Positions 18,528-27,168 of a DNA stretch of 53,248 nucleotides are shown here, piece by piece. Origin of the DNA: Methanolinea sp. UBA277 (GTDB lineage: Archaea > Halobacteriota > Methanomicrobia > Methanomicrobiales > Methanospirillaceae). Position numbers and translations under genes: made by a program. Where the stretch lies: positions 72,975-126,222 of the forward strand of contig DANP01000027.1 of assembly GCA_002499905.1 (NCBI GenBank). The letters run 5' to 3'. The first letter of the stretch is position 1, and every line of letters begins with the position of its first letter. The notes under the pieces were generated by a model. The model had not been told where the DNA came from and made no database searches. It worked only from the letters and a program-made list of their open reading frames with translations.

Positions 18528-19322
18528 TTATTCTCCACAAAACTCCCCCTGTGCAACACTCCATCCCAGCTGTTCTCCTGACAGTACCGCGTTGACGTTA
18601 TCTCCGTACATCGTGCCAGACCACATGTACACCCACCATTCATTTCTGCCTGTGAATTGAACCGAAATTGAGACCCGGGCTTCAGGAGTTGTGGTATACT
18701 CTGCATAAATTCGGCTCTCGTAGGTATAACAGTCGGGAGGGACCGGGCCGGGTAATTCATGTATAGATTGAGTAATATTCAACTTTGGAAACAACAGGGG
18801 CTCATTTTCAACGGGATTTTTTGTCTGGATATCGTGATCTGTCTGAACCGAAATTGAAATCACTTTTGGAATCAACACCGGTGTCTCATTCGAATAGCTC
18901 CCGGAAACATTCCTCACTCCCGGTTCCTCCGGCTCCTCTCCTGACGGGAGAGGAATGGGGAGAACAGGGACAGGGAGAGAATGAAATTCGGGAGATATCT
19001 TGTCTGCGCTGATCTTGAGCATCTTTCCGTATTCTGTTTCTGTAACACCGACTTCCCAATCAGAGGGTTTTATGCCGAAAGTTTCCCAGACAGTTACGTC
19101 ACTGATCTGATCACCGATATCCGACTCCCCCCTGCATACCGGCAATGGCAGGTACAGTGTAACGTTATTTAGTACAGAATCGGTCTCCAGGGTAATTTCA
19201 TAGTTGTACTTACTGCTGTACGTTTTTTCATAGAGGTCGTGAGTATGGTAGATCCAGAAACCAGCAACCAGCACTACAGCCACCAGTATCCCGATTCCAA
19301 GGTACTTCATCGTGCTGTTCAT
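18528..19322 (-). CDS. Membrane-anchored extracytoplasmic protein, unknown
   Basis: 264 aa. An N-terminal hydrophobic helix (YLGIGILVAVVLVAGFWIYH) would anchor or export it; the rest is polar and beta-rich, with a Pro-rich segment (PVPVLPIPLPSGEEPEEPG) in the middle and a C-terminal WWVYMWSGTMYGDN region. Several Asn-x-Ser/Thr sites suit an extracellular location. Start at 19322 or at the second Met (19310). No domain recognised. It stands alone and is moderately AT-rich. Confidence 0.65.
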   Translation of the reverse strand: MNSTMKYLGIGILVAVVLVAGFWIYHTHDLYEKTYSSKYNYEITLETDSVLNNVTLYLPLPVCRGESDIGDQISDVTVWETFGIKPSDWEVGVTETEYGKMLKISADKISPEFHSLPVPVLPIPLPSGEEPEEPGVRNVSGSYSNETPVLIPKVISISVQTDHDIQTKNPVENEPLLFPKLNITQSIHELPGPVPPDCYTYESRIYAEYTTTPEARVSISVQFTGRNEWWVYMWSGTMYGDNVNAVLSGEQLGWSVAQGEFCGE

Positions 19323-19382
19323 ATACTGTCTGCCATTGTAATGTGATTGAAGGTGGATGCAGGATAAATTCTTCGGGAATTA

Positions 19383-19699
19383 TCACCTGTCCGCCCCCAC
19401 CATGATCTGGACCAGGAGGTCGAATACCTCCTCATCCCGGTGGTTGTACCTCCATTCCATCTCTTTGGTGTACAGAAGGAATTTCTCCCCCGATATCCCG
19501 TGATGCTTGATCAGTCTCTCTTTCGCAAACGACCTGATGCAGACTTTCCCGCAGGTGAATTTGTACCGATGGTCGATGTTGAGGTGACGGTGCCCGCAGA
19601 ACATCCGGGAATTATACCCTCGCCATTTGCCGGTGCACACGATGGATCCACGACAGACTTTTTCGATTCGTTCCCGGAGAGAATACTCCGGCTGATCTG
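19383..19699 (-). pseudogene. IS1595-type (ISXO2-like) transposase remnant
   Basis: A frame open from about 19699 to the stop at 19383 carries the C-terminal part of an ISXO2-like transposase: IVCTGKWRGYNSRMFCGHRH, then YKFTCGKVCI and SFAKERLIKHHGISGEKF, EMEWRYNHR. Family members have about seven more residues (around the conserved Glu and Trp-Ser-Phe) between GKV and the FAKERL helix, so there is an internal deletion. The N-terminal zinc ribbon and first catalytic residues are missing and no intact inverted repeats were seen. Inactive relic. Confidence 0.75.
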
Positions 19700-20216
19700 A
19701 CCATTATCTATCAACATGTAAATACCGGGAGAGGGAAAAAAGCGTGGGAACGTTATTCGTCCAATCACTCTCATCACCCACAACCCACCGGTTCAATCCT
19801 TCCCCTCCCCGTTCCTATCACCCAATCCGACGGTTCAAAAATACCACTGAATCGCGCTCCAAATAGTAATCAGAGCGATTAAAATTCATCAAATCGCTAT
19901 CAGAAAGATTATCCGCGATAACTATTCACCGTACTGGGACTCTGTGTTTACAGAGCAGGATGAAAAAAAATGCCTATGACACCATTATCATTTTCAACGA
20001 AAGAATCACGACGAACGACACGTTCGACCCCCCATGATCGGAACATCTCTGTATTCGGGAAAAATACTGAAACCAGCACACCGGCCGGGGGGATGTCATG
20101 CGAGACAGGGTAAGGGGCTCCCCCGATGATGTCGTCACCTACCAGAGCTTCGGCATACCAGAGGAGCTTAACTACACTTCCCCTCATCTCTTTAATATTC
20201 TTGTGAGGTGATATGC
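19700..20216. other. Spacer upstream of the replication module
   Basis: About 515 bases with no supported gene; a 79-codon reverse frame at 19948-20187 has no convincing start or domain. AT-rich part 19850-19930 has two loosely similar stretches, TCAGAGCGATTAAA (19875 on) and TCAGAAAGATTATC (about 19898 on), which may be binding sites or chance. The promoter of the 20217 operon should lie in the last 60 bases. Confidence 0.4.
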
Positions 20217-20528
20217 GTGGAAGAATCTGCGTTCATCACCACCGATACCGGAGGCGATCTCGCGATCGTGGCAGGGAGTGAGCGGTACCTCCTCCCCCGG
20301 ACCGCTATCCGGGACCTCCTCTTCTCCGGCCACGACGTCCCGCTCCTCCTTCCCGGCGGAGTCATCGATGCCGAGTCAACCGTATCACCCCATTCCCGCA
20401 GCCAGAGGGTCTTTTTCACCCTGCATGGCCGGACCTACTCGGTCCTGTGGTCTGATTTCACCGAAGTCGCCCGCGGGGATGTGCAGTATGCACCGCTGAA
20501 GCCCTCGCCCGGTCGTGGTTGCCCATGA
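20217..20528 (+). CDS. Small protein, first gene of replication module
   Basis: 103 aa, function unknown. The GTG at 20217 is chosen because the strong ribosome site GAGGTGAT (20205-20212) precedes it; a GTG at 20208 lies inside that site. The sequence is beta-rich: GGDLAIVAGSERYLLPRTAI, RDLLFSGHDVPLLLPGG, then VFFTLHGRTYSVLWSDFTEV. This pattern reappears in the last gene of the module (24019-24612) and in two relics, so it defines a repeated family. The stop overlaps the next ATG (ATGA), showing tight coupling. Confidence 0.75.
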   Translation: MEESAFITTDTGGDLAIVAGSERYLLPRTAIRDLLFSGHDVPLLLPGGVIDAESTVSPHSRSQRVFFTLHGRTYSVLWSDFTEVARGDVQYAPLKPSPGRGCP

Positions 20529-20875
20529 AACCGCCCCGTATGTCGCTCCGGAACCGCCAGGCGGAGTGCCTGGCCCGCGATCTCCTCCGGGAGCAGGGCT
20601 ACGACGTGATCAGGAGTGCCGGGGCGCATGCCCCGGTGGACCTCGTGGCCTGGAAGGGGGACGGCTCGCTCCTCTTCATCCGGATCGCCCGCACCCGCCG
20701 GGCGACGCTTGAAGATACCGGGGGAGTCGGTGTGAAGTTCCGCCACGACATCGATTCGCTCCGGAGACTGCCCCGGCTCCCCTACCTGACGGTGCAGCTC
20801 TGGGTGTACGTCGACTGCCGGGGATGGCGGTTCTTCGACGTCTACCCGGGAGGAGTGGTGGAGGTGGAGGGATGA
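20525..20875 (+). CDS. Holliday-resolvase-like PD-(D/E)XK protein
   Basis: 116 aa. NRQAECLARDLLREQGYDVI followed by RSAGAHAPVDLVAWKGD and LLFIRIARTRR follows the archaeal Hjc layout: an N-terminal Glu helix, then PVD and a second beta-strand. The usual E/QxK is replaced here by IRIAR, so catalysis is uncertain and it may be a binding relative. The ATG at 20525 overlaps the preceding stop; the stop overlaps the primase ATG in the same way. Likely job: recombination or branch handling for the element. Confidence 0.65.
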   Translation: MKPPRMSLRNRQAECLARDLLREQGYDVIRSAGAHAPVDLVAWKGDGSLLFIRIARTRRATLEDTGGVGVKFRHDIDSLRRLPRLPYLTVQLWVYVDCRGWRFFDVYPGGVVEVEG

Positions 20876-23800
20876 ATGATATCGGCCGGACGCTTTCCCT
20901 GCTTTTTGCGCCCGGCCAGGTGGTGGAGGTCCGGGCGATCACCGAGGAGGGGATGGCCTCGGGATACTTCGATGACCCTGAAGCGCTCGCAAAGGCCGTC
21001 CAGCCGCTGGACGATCTCCCCGGTGTGCACGGGATCTACGTCACCCTGAACGAGGTGGAAGTAGCACTCCTCTCCCGGCGGGCGAACCGGATCAAGACCC
21101 GGCTTTCGAAGAAGGATGCCACCACGGCGGATGCCGATATCCTCCGCCGGCGCTGGTTTCCCATCGACATCGACCCGGTGCGGCCGTCCGGGGTCTCCGC
21201 GACCGATGAGGAGCACAGGGCGGCGGTGGAGAAGGCCCGCCGGGTCGCTGCCTGGCTGGCCGGGGAGGGCTGGCCGCCCGGGATCGTGGCCTCCAGCGGG
21301 AACGGGGCACACCTGCTCTACCGGGTCGATCTGCCCAACGATGACGCGAGCAGGGAGCTGGTGAAACGGGCACTCGAGGTGCTTGCCGCCCTGTTCGACG
21401 ACGACCGGAGCACCGTCGATCCGGCGAACCACAACGCGGCCCGGATCTGGAAGCTCTACGGCACCATGAGCCGGAAGGGGGACCACACCGGCGGCCGGCC
21501 GCACCGGCGGTCCCGCCTCCTGGACGTCCCCGACAGCATTGCCGTGGTCCCGACCGATCTCCTGGTCCGGCTGGCCTCCGTGCTCCCCTCCGCACCTGGC
21601 CGGGGGCAGAACCCGGGGAAGCCGTTCGACCTTTCCGGGTGGCTCCGGGACCACGGGATTTCTGTTCGCCACGAGAAACCCTGGCAGGGCGGCACCCTGT
21701 ACGTGCTGGACGACTGTCCGTTTTCCGGCGACCACCGGGACGGTGCGTTTGCGGTCCAGTTCGCCAACGGTGCCGTCCACGCCGGGTGCCACCATGCCTC
21801 CTGCGGGGGCGGATCGCAACGGTGGCAGGAGCTCCGGGCCATGCACGAGGAGCCTGGAGGGAAGCGACCGGCCGCAACGAAACCACAACCGAACCTCCCT
21901 CCGTCCCCGGCTGTCCACGAAATCCCGAACCCTCCCCCGTCCCCGGCTGCTGGCGATATCCCGAACCTCGCCGAAGCCCTGGACATCCTCGAGTGCGGCG
22001 ACCCGCGATCGTTCATGCTCCGGACCTTTTCCCTCGACCACGAGGGGGACGGGGTGGTGGCCGAGTGCCTGGTCCTCTCCCTCGCTTCCCGGTCGGTGGC
22101 CAACACCACCGGGCTGCACGTCAGCGTGACCGGGGAGAGCGGGAAGGGGAAGAGCCATGCCTTTGCCACCCTGCTCTCGCAGGTGCCGGAACGGTTCCGG
22201 CTGAACGGGGCCATGAGCAACAAGGCCCTCTTCTACATCGAGGAGATGCGGCCCGGCACGGTGATCGTGCTCGACGATGCCACGCTCTCGGACGATATGC
22301 AGGAGATCCTGAAAGGGGTGACCACCTCCTTCCGCGACCCCTTCCTCTACCGGACGGTGAGCAGGGACCGGAAGGGGCAGGTCTGCACCATCCCGGAGCG
22401 GTGCGTCTGGTGGGTGGCCAAGGTGGAGGGGAGCGGGGACGACCAGGTCTTCAACCGGATGCTCACCTGCTGGATCGATGACTCCCCCGAGCAGGACGCC
22501 CGGGTGCTGACCCGGGTCCTCTCCCGTGATACCCGGCCGCCGGCAGATACCGGGGCGGCCCGGCCGGAGGTCGTCGTCTGCCGGGCGATGTGGGAGCTGA
22601 TCGGGCGGCAGTGCATCCACGTGGTGATCCCATATGCCGCAAAGATCCGGTTCCAGGAGAGCACAAACCGCCGCAACCCCGAGATGCTGCTCGACCTGAT
22701 CAAAGCCAACGCGGTGCTCCGCCACCGGCAGCGGGAGCAGCTCCCGGCTCCCCCGGGCGCCATCTGCATCCGTGCCACCCGGGACGACTTCGACCAGGCG
22801 GCCCGGCTCTACGGGCTGCTGAACGGGACTTCCGGCGGCCAGACCACGAAGCTCACCAAGCGGGAGGCCTCGCTGCTGGAAGTCATCGCGGAGAGGGACT
22901 GGCCGGAGTTCACTATTCCGATGCTTCAGCGGGAAACCGGGTTATCGAACGGTTCGCTCCACAAGACTATCCATGGTTTTTCAACGAAGGGATTGGTCTA
23001 TTCCGGTCTCCTTGAGAAATGTCCTGCCATTTCGTTTACCGATCGGACCGTTGTGACGGAAGAAGAAAGGGGGTTATACATGCGACGGCGGACGAATGCC
23101 TACACCTTCGACCGGAATCTCTATACCTCCTGGAGCCAGGGCGGGAGTTGCTGGATCGATGACGACCCGGATGACCCGGATCCTTCCAATACTTCCCCTA
23201 GCTTCCACAATCCTTCCAATACTTCCATTGACTTCCACTATCCTTCCAACGATTTGGAAGGATGCGAAAATGATGCAATGAGTCCGGATCTCCAAAAAAC
23301 GGATAGTACCACACACATGTGTGTGTATGATCCTCAGTCCTTCCACAATTCAGAAGATTCAGAGCAGGGTGAACCGGCCTCAACCACCGCGTCTCCTTCT
23401 GTCTGTGATCCGGGAAAAATGGAAGGACAGGATCCAAAGTCCACGAAGCAACCGGGAAATAACGAATCCCGGCCGGACAAATCCGGAAAATCCCTTCCAA
23501 GCGAATGGAAGGATGAGGAAGGATTCGCCCAGGAATGGGAAGGGCAGAAGATCATTCATGCCCGGGACTACAAACCGCTGGAGTTTCCCGAGCAGACACC
23601 CTGTTTCGTCTGTGGCCGGTCCCCTTCCTGGTTCATCGAGAAGCTGACCGCTGAACGGAAAGCACGGCCGAAGGACCAGTGGGAAGGGCGCCGGATCTGC
23701 CGGAAGTGTTACCAGGAGATCAAGGCCCGGGACCAGGAGGCCTGCCGGATGCTCCCCGGCACCGTTGAGGTGTCACGGATGCAACCGGTCACCGCGTATG

Positions 23801-23994
23801 TCGGGAAGTGCTCGCTCTGTGATCTTGACAAGGCGGTGTACCGGGATGCTGGTACTGGGGTACTGTTGTGTGAGCGATGCTACCAGGGGGAGGTTGCCCG
23901 GGAGGAGCGATCGGGTGCGCAGGCTGCCCGGAACGGACGATCGGATGGGGAGGCTGCTCCCGAAGCACAATCGCGTGCGGAGGCGGGAACGTGA
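20872..23994 (+). CDS. Primase-ATPase replication protein of a mobile element
   Basis: 1040 aa. Residues about 1-240 look like an archaeo-eukaryotic primase: WFPIDIDP (Asp99, Asp101), the SSGNGAHLLYRVDLP sxH-like motif, and DPANHNAARIWKLYGT. A Cys/His cluster follows (DDCPFSGDHR, GCHHASCGGG). Residues about 375-650 form a P-loop ATPase with Walker A GESGKGKS (421-428) and Walker B VIVLDDA. A winged helix (MLQRETGLSNGSLHKTIHGF) follows. A low-complexity linker (about 765-900) is encoded by DNA with iterated repeats, and the C-terminus has two Cys-pair zinc sites (CFVCGRSPSWF..CRKCY and CSLCDLDKAVY..CERCY). Such proteins start replication of integrated plasmids or viruses. No integrase is seen beside it. 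Confidence 0.85.
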   Translation: MNDIGRTLSLLFAPGQVVEVRAITEEGMASGYFDDPEALAKAVQPLDDLPGVHGIYVTLNEVEVALLSRRANRIKTRLSKKDATTADADILRRRWFPIDIDPVRPSGVSATDEEHRAAVEKARRVAAWLAGEGWPPGIVASSGNGAHLLYRVDLPNDDASRELVKRALEVLAALFDDDRSTVDPANHNAARIWKLYGTMSRKGDHTGGRPHRRSRLLDVPDSIAVVPTDLLVRLASVLPSAPGRGQNPGKPFDLSGWLRDHGISVRHEKPWQGGTLYVLDDCPFSGDHRDGAFAVQFANGAVHAGCHHASCGGGSQRWQELRAMHEEPGGKRPAATKPQPNLPPSPAVHEIPNPPPSPAAGDIPNLAEALDILECGDPRSFMLRTFSLDHEGDGVVAECLVLSLASRSVANTTGLHVSVTGESGKGKSHAFATLLSQVPERFRLNGAMSNKALFYIEEMRPGTVIVLDDATLSDDMQEILKGVTTSFRDPFLYRTVSRDRKGQVCTIPERCVWWVAKVEGSGDDQVFNRMLTCWIDDSPEQDARVLTRVLSRDTRPPADTGAARPEVVVCRAMWELIGRQCIHVVIPYAAKIRFQESTNRRNPEMLLDLIKANAVLRHRQREQLPAPPGAICIRATRDDFDQAARLYGLLNGTSGGQTTKLTKREASLLEVIAERDWPEFTIPMLQRETGLSNGSLHKTIHGFSTKGLVYSGLLEKCPAISFTDRTVVTEEERGLYMRRRTNAYTFDRNLYTSWSQGGSCWIDDDPDDPDPSNTSPSFHNPSNTSIDFHYPSNDLEGCENDAMSPDLQKTDSTTHMCVYDPQSFHNSEDSEQGEPASTTASPSVCDPGKMEGQDPKSTKQPGNNESRPDKSGKSLPSEWKDEEGFAQEWEGQKIIHARDYKPLEFPEQTPCFVCGRSPSWFIEKLTAERKARPKDQWEGRRICRKCYQEIKARDQEACRMLPGTVEVSRMQPVTAYVGKCSLCDLDKAVYRDAGTGVLLCERCYQGEVAREERSGAQAARNGRSDGEAAPEAQSRAEAGT
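23181..23514. repeat. Iteron-like TCCTTCCA array inside the primase gene
   Basis: TCCTTCCAA stands at 23181, 23211 and 23241, exactly 30 bases apart, as the head of a 30-bp tandem unit. A perfect 10-bp inverted repeat with a 4-base spacer covers 23240-23263. More copies of TCCTTCCA or its complement lie at 23338, 23420 and 23506, and CCTTCCAA at 23493. A 16-bp palindrome of alternating CA/TG lies at 23310-23325. The repeats translate to PSNTSPSFHN-PSNTSIDFHY in a disordered linker. Layout resembles iterons of a replication origin or an operator. Confidence 0.6.
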
Positions 23995-24018
23995 GGAGGA
24001 TCTTATGGAGGTAATCTT

Positions 24019-24612
24019 ATGATTCGGGAATTATGGCGGTGGTTGATTGCGGTCTTGTTCCGATCACAACCGGCTACTCCGCCTTCACAACCAGAGGAAG
24101 AATCGATTCCCGCAAATCTCGGGGCGGTGCTATCCTCTCCACCCCGAGAAGATACAGAAGTCGAGATTCGAACGGCGATTCAGGAAAAGCAGCCGCTTCC
24201 ATCTGCCGATGGAAACAAGGAGGATGGGAATTCCACCCCCATCCTGGAGCCTGCTGTTTCACAACAAAAGGAGCACCCGAAGTGGGAAATTCGGCCGTGC
24301 AAACCAAGGGAGTTCGATAAGGTTGGCAGGTTATTCATGGAAGCCGGGGATCTGGTGATTAAGATTGATGGGTTGCCGTTTTATGGGGTTACTGCCAGGG
24401 ATATTAAACGACTTTTAGATAGGGAGGTTGTTGATGTCCGAGAAACCGGGGGTCATAGTCCTATTGGAACTGCACGGCCGTCAATGTCCGGGAAGGGGAT
24501 CAATTTCAGGATTGGGGAACGGTTCTACACTGTGCCTTTGCGGAATGTCGTTGCGGTGGTTGAAGGGAGGGCGAGGAAGGCGGCGGTGTTTGCTGGGAAT
24601 GGGATATACTGA
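24019..24612 (+). CDS. Second small module protein, paralogue of 20217 gene
   Basis: 197 aa. It starts with an amphipathic/hydrophobic helix (MIRELWRWLIAVLF), then a Pro/Ser/Glu-rich linker to about residue 95, then a domain similar to the 20217 protein: GDLVIKIDGLPFYGVTARDI, KRLLDREVVDV, INFRIGERFYTVPLRNVVAV. The ribosome site GGAGGT (24007-24012) lies 6 bases before the ATG. It is 24 bases downstream of the primase and probably in the same operon. Function unknown; the N-terminal helix suggests membrane attachment of a domain shared with the first gene. Confidence 0.7.
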   Translation: MIRELWRWLIAVLFRSQPATPPSQPEEESIPANLGAVLSSPPREDTEVEIRTAIQEKQPLPSADGNKEDGNSTPILEPAVSQQKEHPKWEIRPCKPREFDKVGRLFMEAGDLVIKIDGLPFYGVTARDIKRLLDREVVDVRETGGHSPIGTARPSMSGKGINFRIGERFYTVPLRNVVAVVEGRARKAAVFAGNGIY

Positions 24613-24681
24613 AGATCCGGAAGGCAAGTATAACGGAAATTTAGTTATTTCTGTATACAAAAAAATCAACTTTAAATATTT

Positions 24682-25281
24682 TTACATCGCTGCGGTCGCC
24701 CTCTGAGAAATCCTTTTATCTAATCCGGCAATTAATCTTGGTCCTTCGTCTAATGCCCAAGCAGCAACCGCTTCCTCGATTTGCTCACCACCATGGACAG
24801 CCATATTTAATATTCGACTAATTTGTCTCAAGACTTCGATCTCCCCTAGTGAAAGAGCTTTGACTCGATGCAATTGAACCGTTAAACCTCCAATCCCCCT
24901 CGCTCGATTAACATCAATATCATACATTCGGGCTAACGCCCTAAGTCGGCGTTCAATTTCAACTCTCAATATGGCTAGTCTGTAAACTGAGTCCATTCTA
25001 TTATCAATAAAGTACTCAGTTTCAGCAGTCGGTTCAGCAACTAGATTTTCTTCTGCAAGTTTTTCGCTGACTTGACTCAATTCCCGATATACAAATTCAA
25101 TTCCACCGGGTAATTTTACTGACTGAAATATTTGTCCAGCCCAAGGAATGATTGCAATAATAAAAAGGGTAATTGTTATTATATCAATGGCGATAGTGGA
25201 ATAGAATAAATGAATGACCATCAAGGCAACCGCTGCGCATGTAATAATTATAGAGAATATTAAAATCGGGTTAAATCTCAT
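24682..25281 (-). CDS. Membrane protein with cytoplasmic helical domain
   Basis: 199 aa. Two hydrophobic helices (about 5-27 and 31-50), a linker, then an alpha-helical domain: VYRLAILRVEIERRLRAL, LHRVKALSLGEIEVLRQI and SRILNMAVHGGEQI. The last pattern (N-x-AVHG followed by acidic residues) recalls DUF4145/HEPN-like helical domains found in defence-associated proteins, though the resemblance is general. AT-rich compared with the preceding module. Divergent from the two small genes that follow. Confidence 0.6.
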   Translation of the reverse strand: MRFNPILIFSIIITCAAVALMVIHLFYSTIAIDIITITLFIIAIIPWAGQIFQSVKLPGGIEFVYRELSQVSEKLAEENLVAEPTAETEYFIDNRMDSVYRLAILRVEIERRLRALARMYDIDVNRARGIGGLTVQLHRVKALSLGEIEVLRQISRILNMAVHGGEQIEEAVAAWALDEGPRLIAGLDKRISQRATAAM

Positions 25282-25357
25282 CGCTTTTCCCCTTATAGGA
25301 TGATAAACTTTTATTAAATAAAATTCATTCTAAAAAACTTATAGGGAGTACGATTAA

Positions 25358-25525
25358 TTGCATGGATACTTGGAGTGTCCAAGGGTATCTCGAAGTGCCA
25401 GGGTAAAAACATTTGAACAATACAAGAAGGCATTAATCAGAATTAAGAAATTGGAGGATGGAATCGATCGGGACGAAACAGCTAAACTGAAGGATTTTAA
25501 ATATCGTCGTTTTAGAGAGGAGTAA
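25358..25525 (+). CDS. Small charged protein, 55 aa
   Basis: TTG start at 25358 with AGGGAG 9 bases upstream (25343-25348). The product is basic and helical (VKTFEQYKKALIRIKKLEDG, then DRDETAKLKDFKYRRF). It is in frame with no stop from 25358 to 25523 and is followed 24 bases on by another small gene. The frame on the opposite strand here is a shadow. Function unknown. Confidence 0.45.
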   Translation: MHGYLECPRVSRSARVKTFEQYKKALIRIKKLEDGIDRDETAKLKDFKYRRFREE

Positions 25526-25549
25526 AACAACAAGTAGCTGGTGAAGTGT

Positions 25550-25810
25550 ATGGTGGAACCCACATCAGATGTAGAAGTAATATTCTTTGCGATGATTACT
25601 CGGAATCGACATGCGGCATCAGGAAAACAGATTCTCGAATGGACAAATCTATCTCCAAATCAAATGAGATCAGCCATCAATAGCAACCCTGCTCTATTCA
25701 GAGTTCAGGAGATGGATGTTCATGATCCATTAGGGTTTAGTGTTGGGATTATATCGAGCTCCGAATCAGATAGGCTTGGTAGAAGATTTGGAATTGACTT
25801 TCAAAAGTGA
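25550..25810 (+). CDS. Small putative winged-helix protein
   Basis: 86 aa from the ATG at 25550 (GGTGA 8 bases upstream). The core VIFFAMITRNRHAASGKQIL-EWTNLSPNQMRSAINSNPAL looks like a winged-helix DNA-binding unit: helix, short turn, recognition helix with Asn/Gln/Arg. C-terminal residues (SDRLGRRFGIDFQK) are charged. Probably in an operon with the preceding 55-aa gene. Possible transcription regulator of the accessory region. Confidence 0.5.
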   Translation: MVEPTSDVEVIFFAMITRNRHAASGKQILEWTNLSPNQMRSAINSNPALFRVQEMDVHDPLGFSVGIISSSESDRLGRRFGIDFQK

Positions 25811-25819
25811 TCATTGGGA

Positions 25820-26023
25820 TTATGGTAAATTGTAATCCCGGAAAAAGAGTTTATAGAAGAGTATAGAGCCATAGTCCCTGCGACTATTCAGGAAAAGCAA
25901 CAACTCATTACAGCGAGGAAACAAGCCCAAAATGCTTAGTTTATCTACTTTTTCGGGAAATTCGTGCAATTTTTCCATCTCTTCTTGGGTAAGAACTCTA
26001 TTATTTGGTGGATCTTCTGTCAT
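25820..26023 (-). CDS. Small hypothetical protein
   Basis: 67 codons with GAGG 9 bases before the ATG. Sequence: acidic helical start (VLTQEEMEKLHEFPEKVDK) then a hydrophobic/basic tail. Convergent with the winged-helix gene. No domain recognised; coding status uncertain. Confidence 0.35.
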   Translation of the reverse strand: MTEDPPNNRVLTQEEMEKLHEFPEKVDKLSILGLFPRCNELLLFLNSRRDYGSILFYKLFFRDYNLP

Positions 26024-26177
26024 AGTGAACTGCCTCTGTAACTTTTGTCTATTTAGACATAGTTATTATTCTATGAAAATAATAAGACAAATCGAACTAT
26101 GATAAGGTTTTCTTAAGCACTTTTTTTAACCAAAAACTGAAAAAGATTATTAGAATCTAAAACCCAAAACAGTTCGA

Positions 26178-26411
26178 ATGGAGCATGGGGATAAAAATTA
26201 TATAAAACGAGACCGTATTGCAGCAATTTTCATTCCCGGTTTATTACAAATTGAAAATAATCAAAAAGAAAAAGAAGAATATTTAGACAATACTCAATTC
26301 ATGAAAAATCCAATAAATACGTCCAAAGTCAAAAATAGAAAGCTCAGAGAAAATAACGATTATATTTTTACTTACAAGAGAGAGGACAATTTAAATGCAA
26401 ATTCCTGTTAA
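26178..26411 (+). CDS. Small charged protein at head of nuclease operon
   Basis: 77 codons, very rich in Lys, Glu and Asn. It has an AT-rich upstream region but no ribosome site, so would be leaderless. Its end overlaps the next gene by 17 bases. No domain recognised. The operon position makes it worth keeping, although composition alone could produce such a frame in AT-rich DNA. Confidence 0.4.
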   Translation: MEHGDKNYIKRDRIAAIFIPGLLQIENNQKEKEEYLDNTQFMKNPINTSKVKNRKLRENNDYIFTYKREDNLNANSC

Positions 26412-27168
26412 AATCCAACTCGGCATCAATGGGAACGGCGTTAATTCTGGAACCATCTCAATAAACGAAGAAACTATTGGAAATACATCATCTTGGGCAG
26501 GTTCGTATCATATTTTATCGATGGATCGGCATTATCATGATTACATATTTCGCCCAACTCAAAAATTTAATGAAATTCTAGATTTTCCCTCTTTTAATAG
26601 TTTCAGTCAGTTGACCTGGAAAAGCAGATCTCAACAAGTCATAGGAAATATCGGCGAATGTATTGCTGCGATCTTGGCAAGAACTTGTTTAAATGCCAAA
26701 ATTTGTGATATTGCTCATTTGAGAACTAAAGGGAACATAAAAACACCCGATTTTATAATGAATCTTGAAGGTCAGGAAATTAATAATTTGTTTTCAATAT
26801 TTTTAGAGGATCTTAATTTTCAATTTATCCGTTCAAAAAAATGGTGGGCGGTCGAATCAAAAGCAACCTATGATATCAAGAAAAACGATCAGAGAAAAAA
26901 AGCATTAATCCAATTATACTCATTCTGGTCGGAAAACCGAGAGAATATATCCGCGCATTTGGGTTATGGGATAATCATAACATTTGTGTATGAACACACT
27001 GCTGTGAAGGGAGAACATCGGGAAATTTGGATTACTTTGCTTTTGCGAAAAAATGCCAATGAGTTCAAAGAGTTCCTTAATTCTAATCCCAATAATCCTA
27101 AAATTGAAGAACTTAATAAACAATTCTTTGAGAAGAGCGAGGAGGTTGTTGATGGCGATAGATGTTAA
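26395..27168 (+). CDS. PD-(D/E)XK nuclease-like protein
   Basis: 257 aa. The order of residues fits a restriction-endonuclease fold: IGNIGECIAAILARTCL (Glu in a helix), KTPDFIMN (Pro-Asp) and WWAVESKATYD (Glu-x-Lys), followed by a helix with Gln/Arg (DQRKKALIQLYSFW). This is typical of Mrr-, Hjc- or DUF-type nucleases. GAGAGG lies 8 bases before the ATG. The gene overlaps the next one by 17 bases, so the two form a unit. AT-rich. Possible role in restriction of foreign DNA; the cognate specificity is unknown. Confidence 0.65.
   Translation: MQIPVKIQLGINGNGVNSGTISINEETIGNTSSWAGSYHILSMDRHYHDYIFRPTQKFNEILDFPSFNSFSQLTWKSRSQQVIGNIGECIAAILARTCLNAKICDIAHLRTKGNIKTPDFIMNLEGQEINNLFSIFLEDLNFQFIRSKKWWAVESKATYDIKKNDQRKKALIQLYSFWSENRENISAHLGYGIIITFVYEHTAVKGEHREIWITLLLRKNANEFKEFLNSNPNNPKIEELNKQFFEKSEEVVDGDRC

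Noticed and set aside
19948..20187. 79-codon reverse ORF upstream of the replication module
   Set aside because: No start signal or conserved pattern; sits in a probable promoter region.
20842..22725. 627-codon reverse ORF inside the primase gene
   Set aside because: Antisense shadow of GC-rich codons; the forward frame has clear motifs.
23181..23250. 30-bp tandem repeats as a CRISPR array
   Set aside because: No unrelated spacers between repeats, units differ, and they lie within an open reading frame.
25354..25563. 69-codon reverse ORF MGSTIHFTSYLLFY...
   Set aside because: It is the shadow of the 55-aa forward gene and reads as Ser/Leu/Phe-rich antisense composition.
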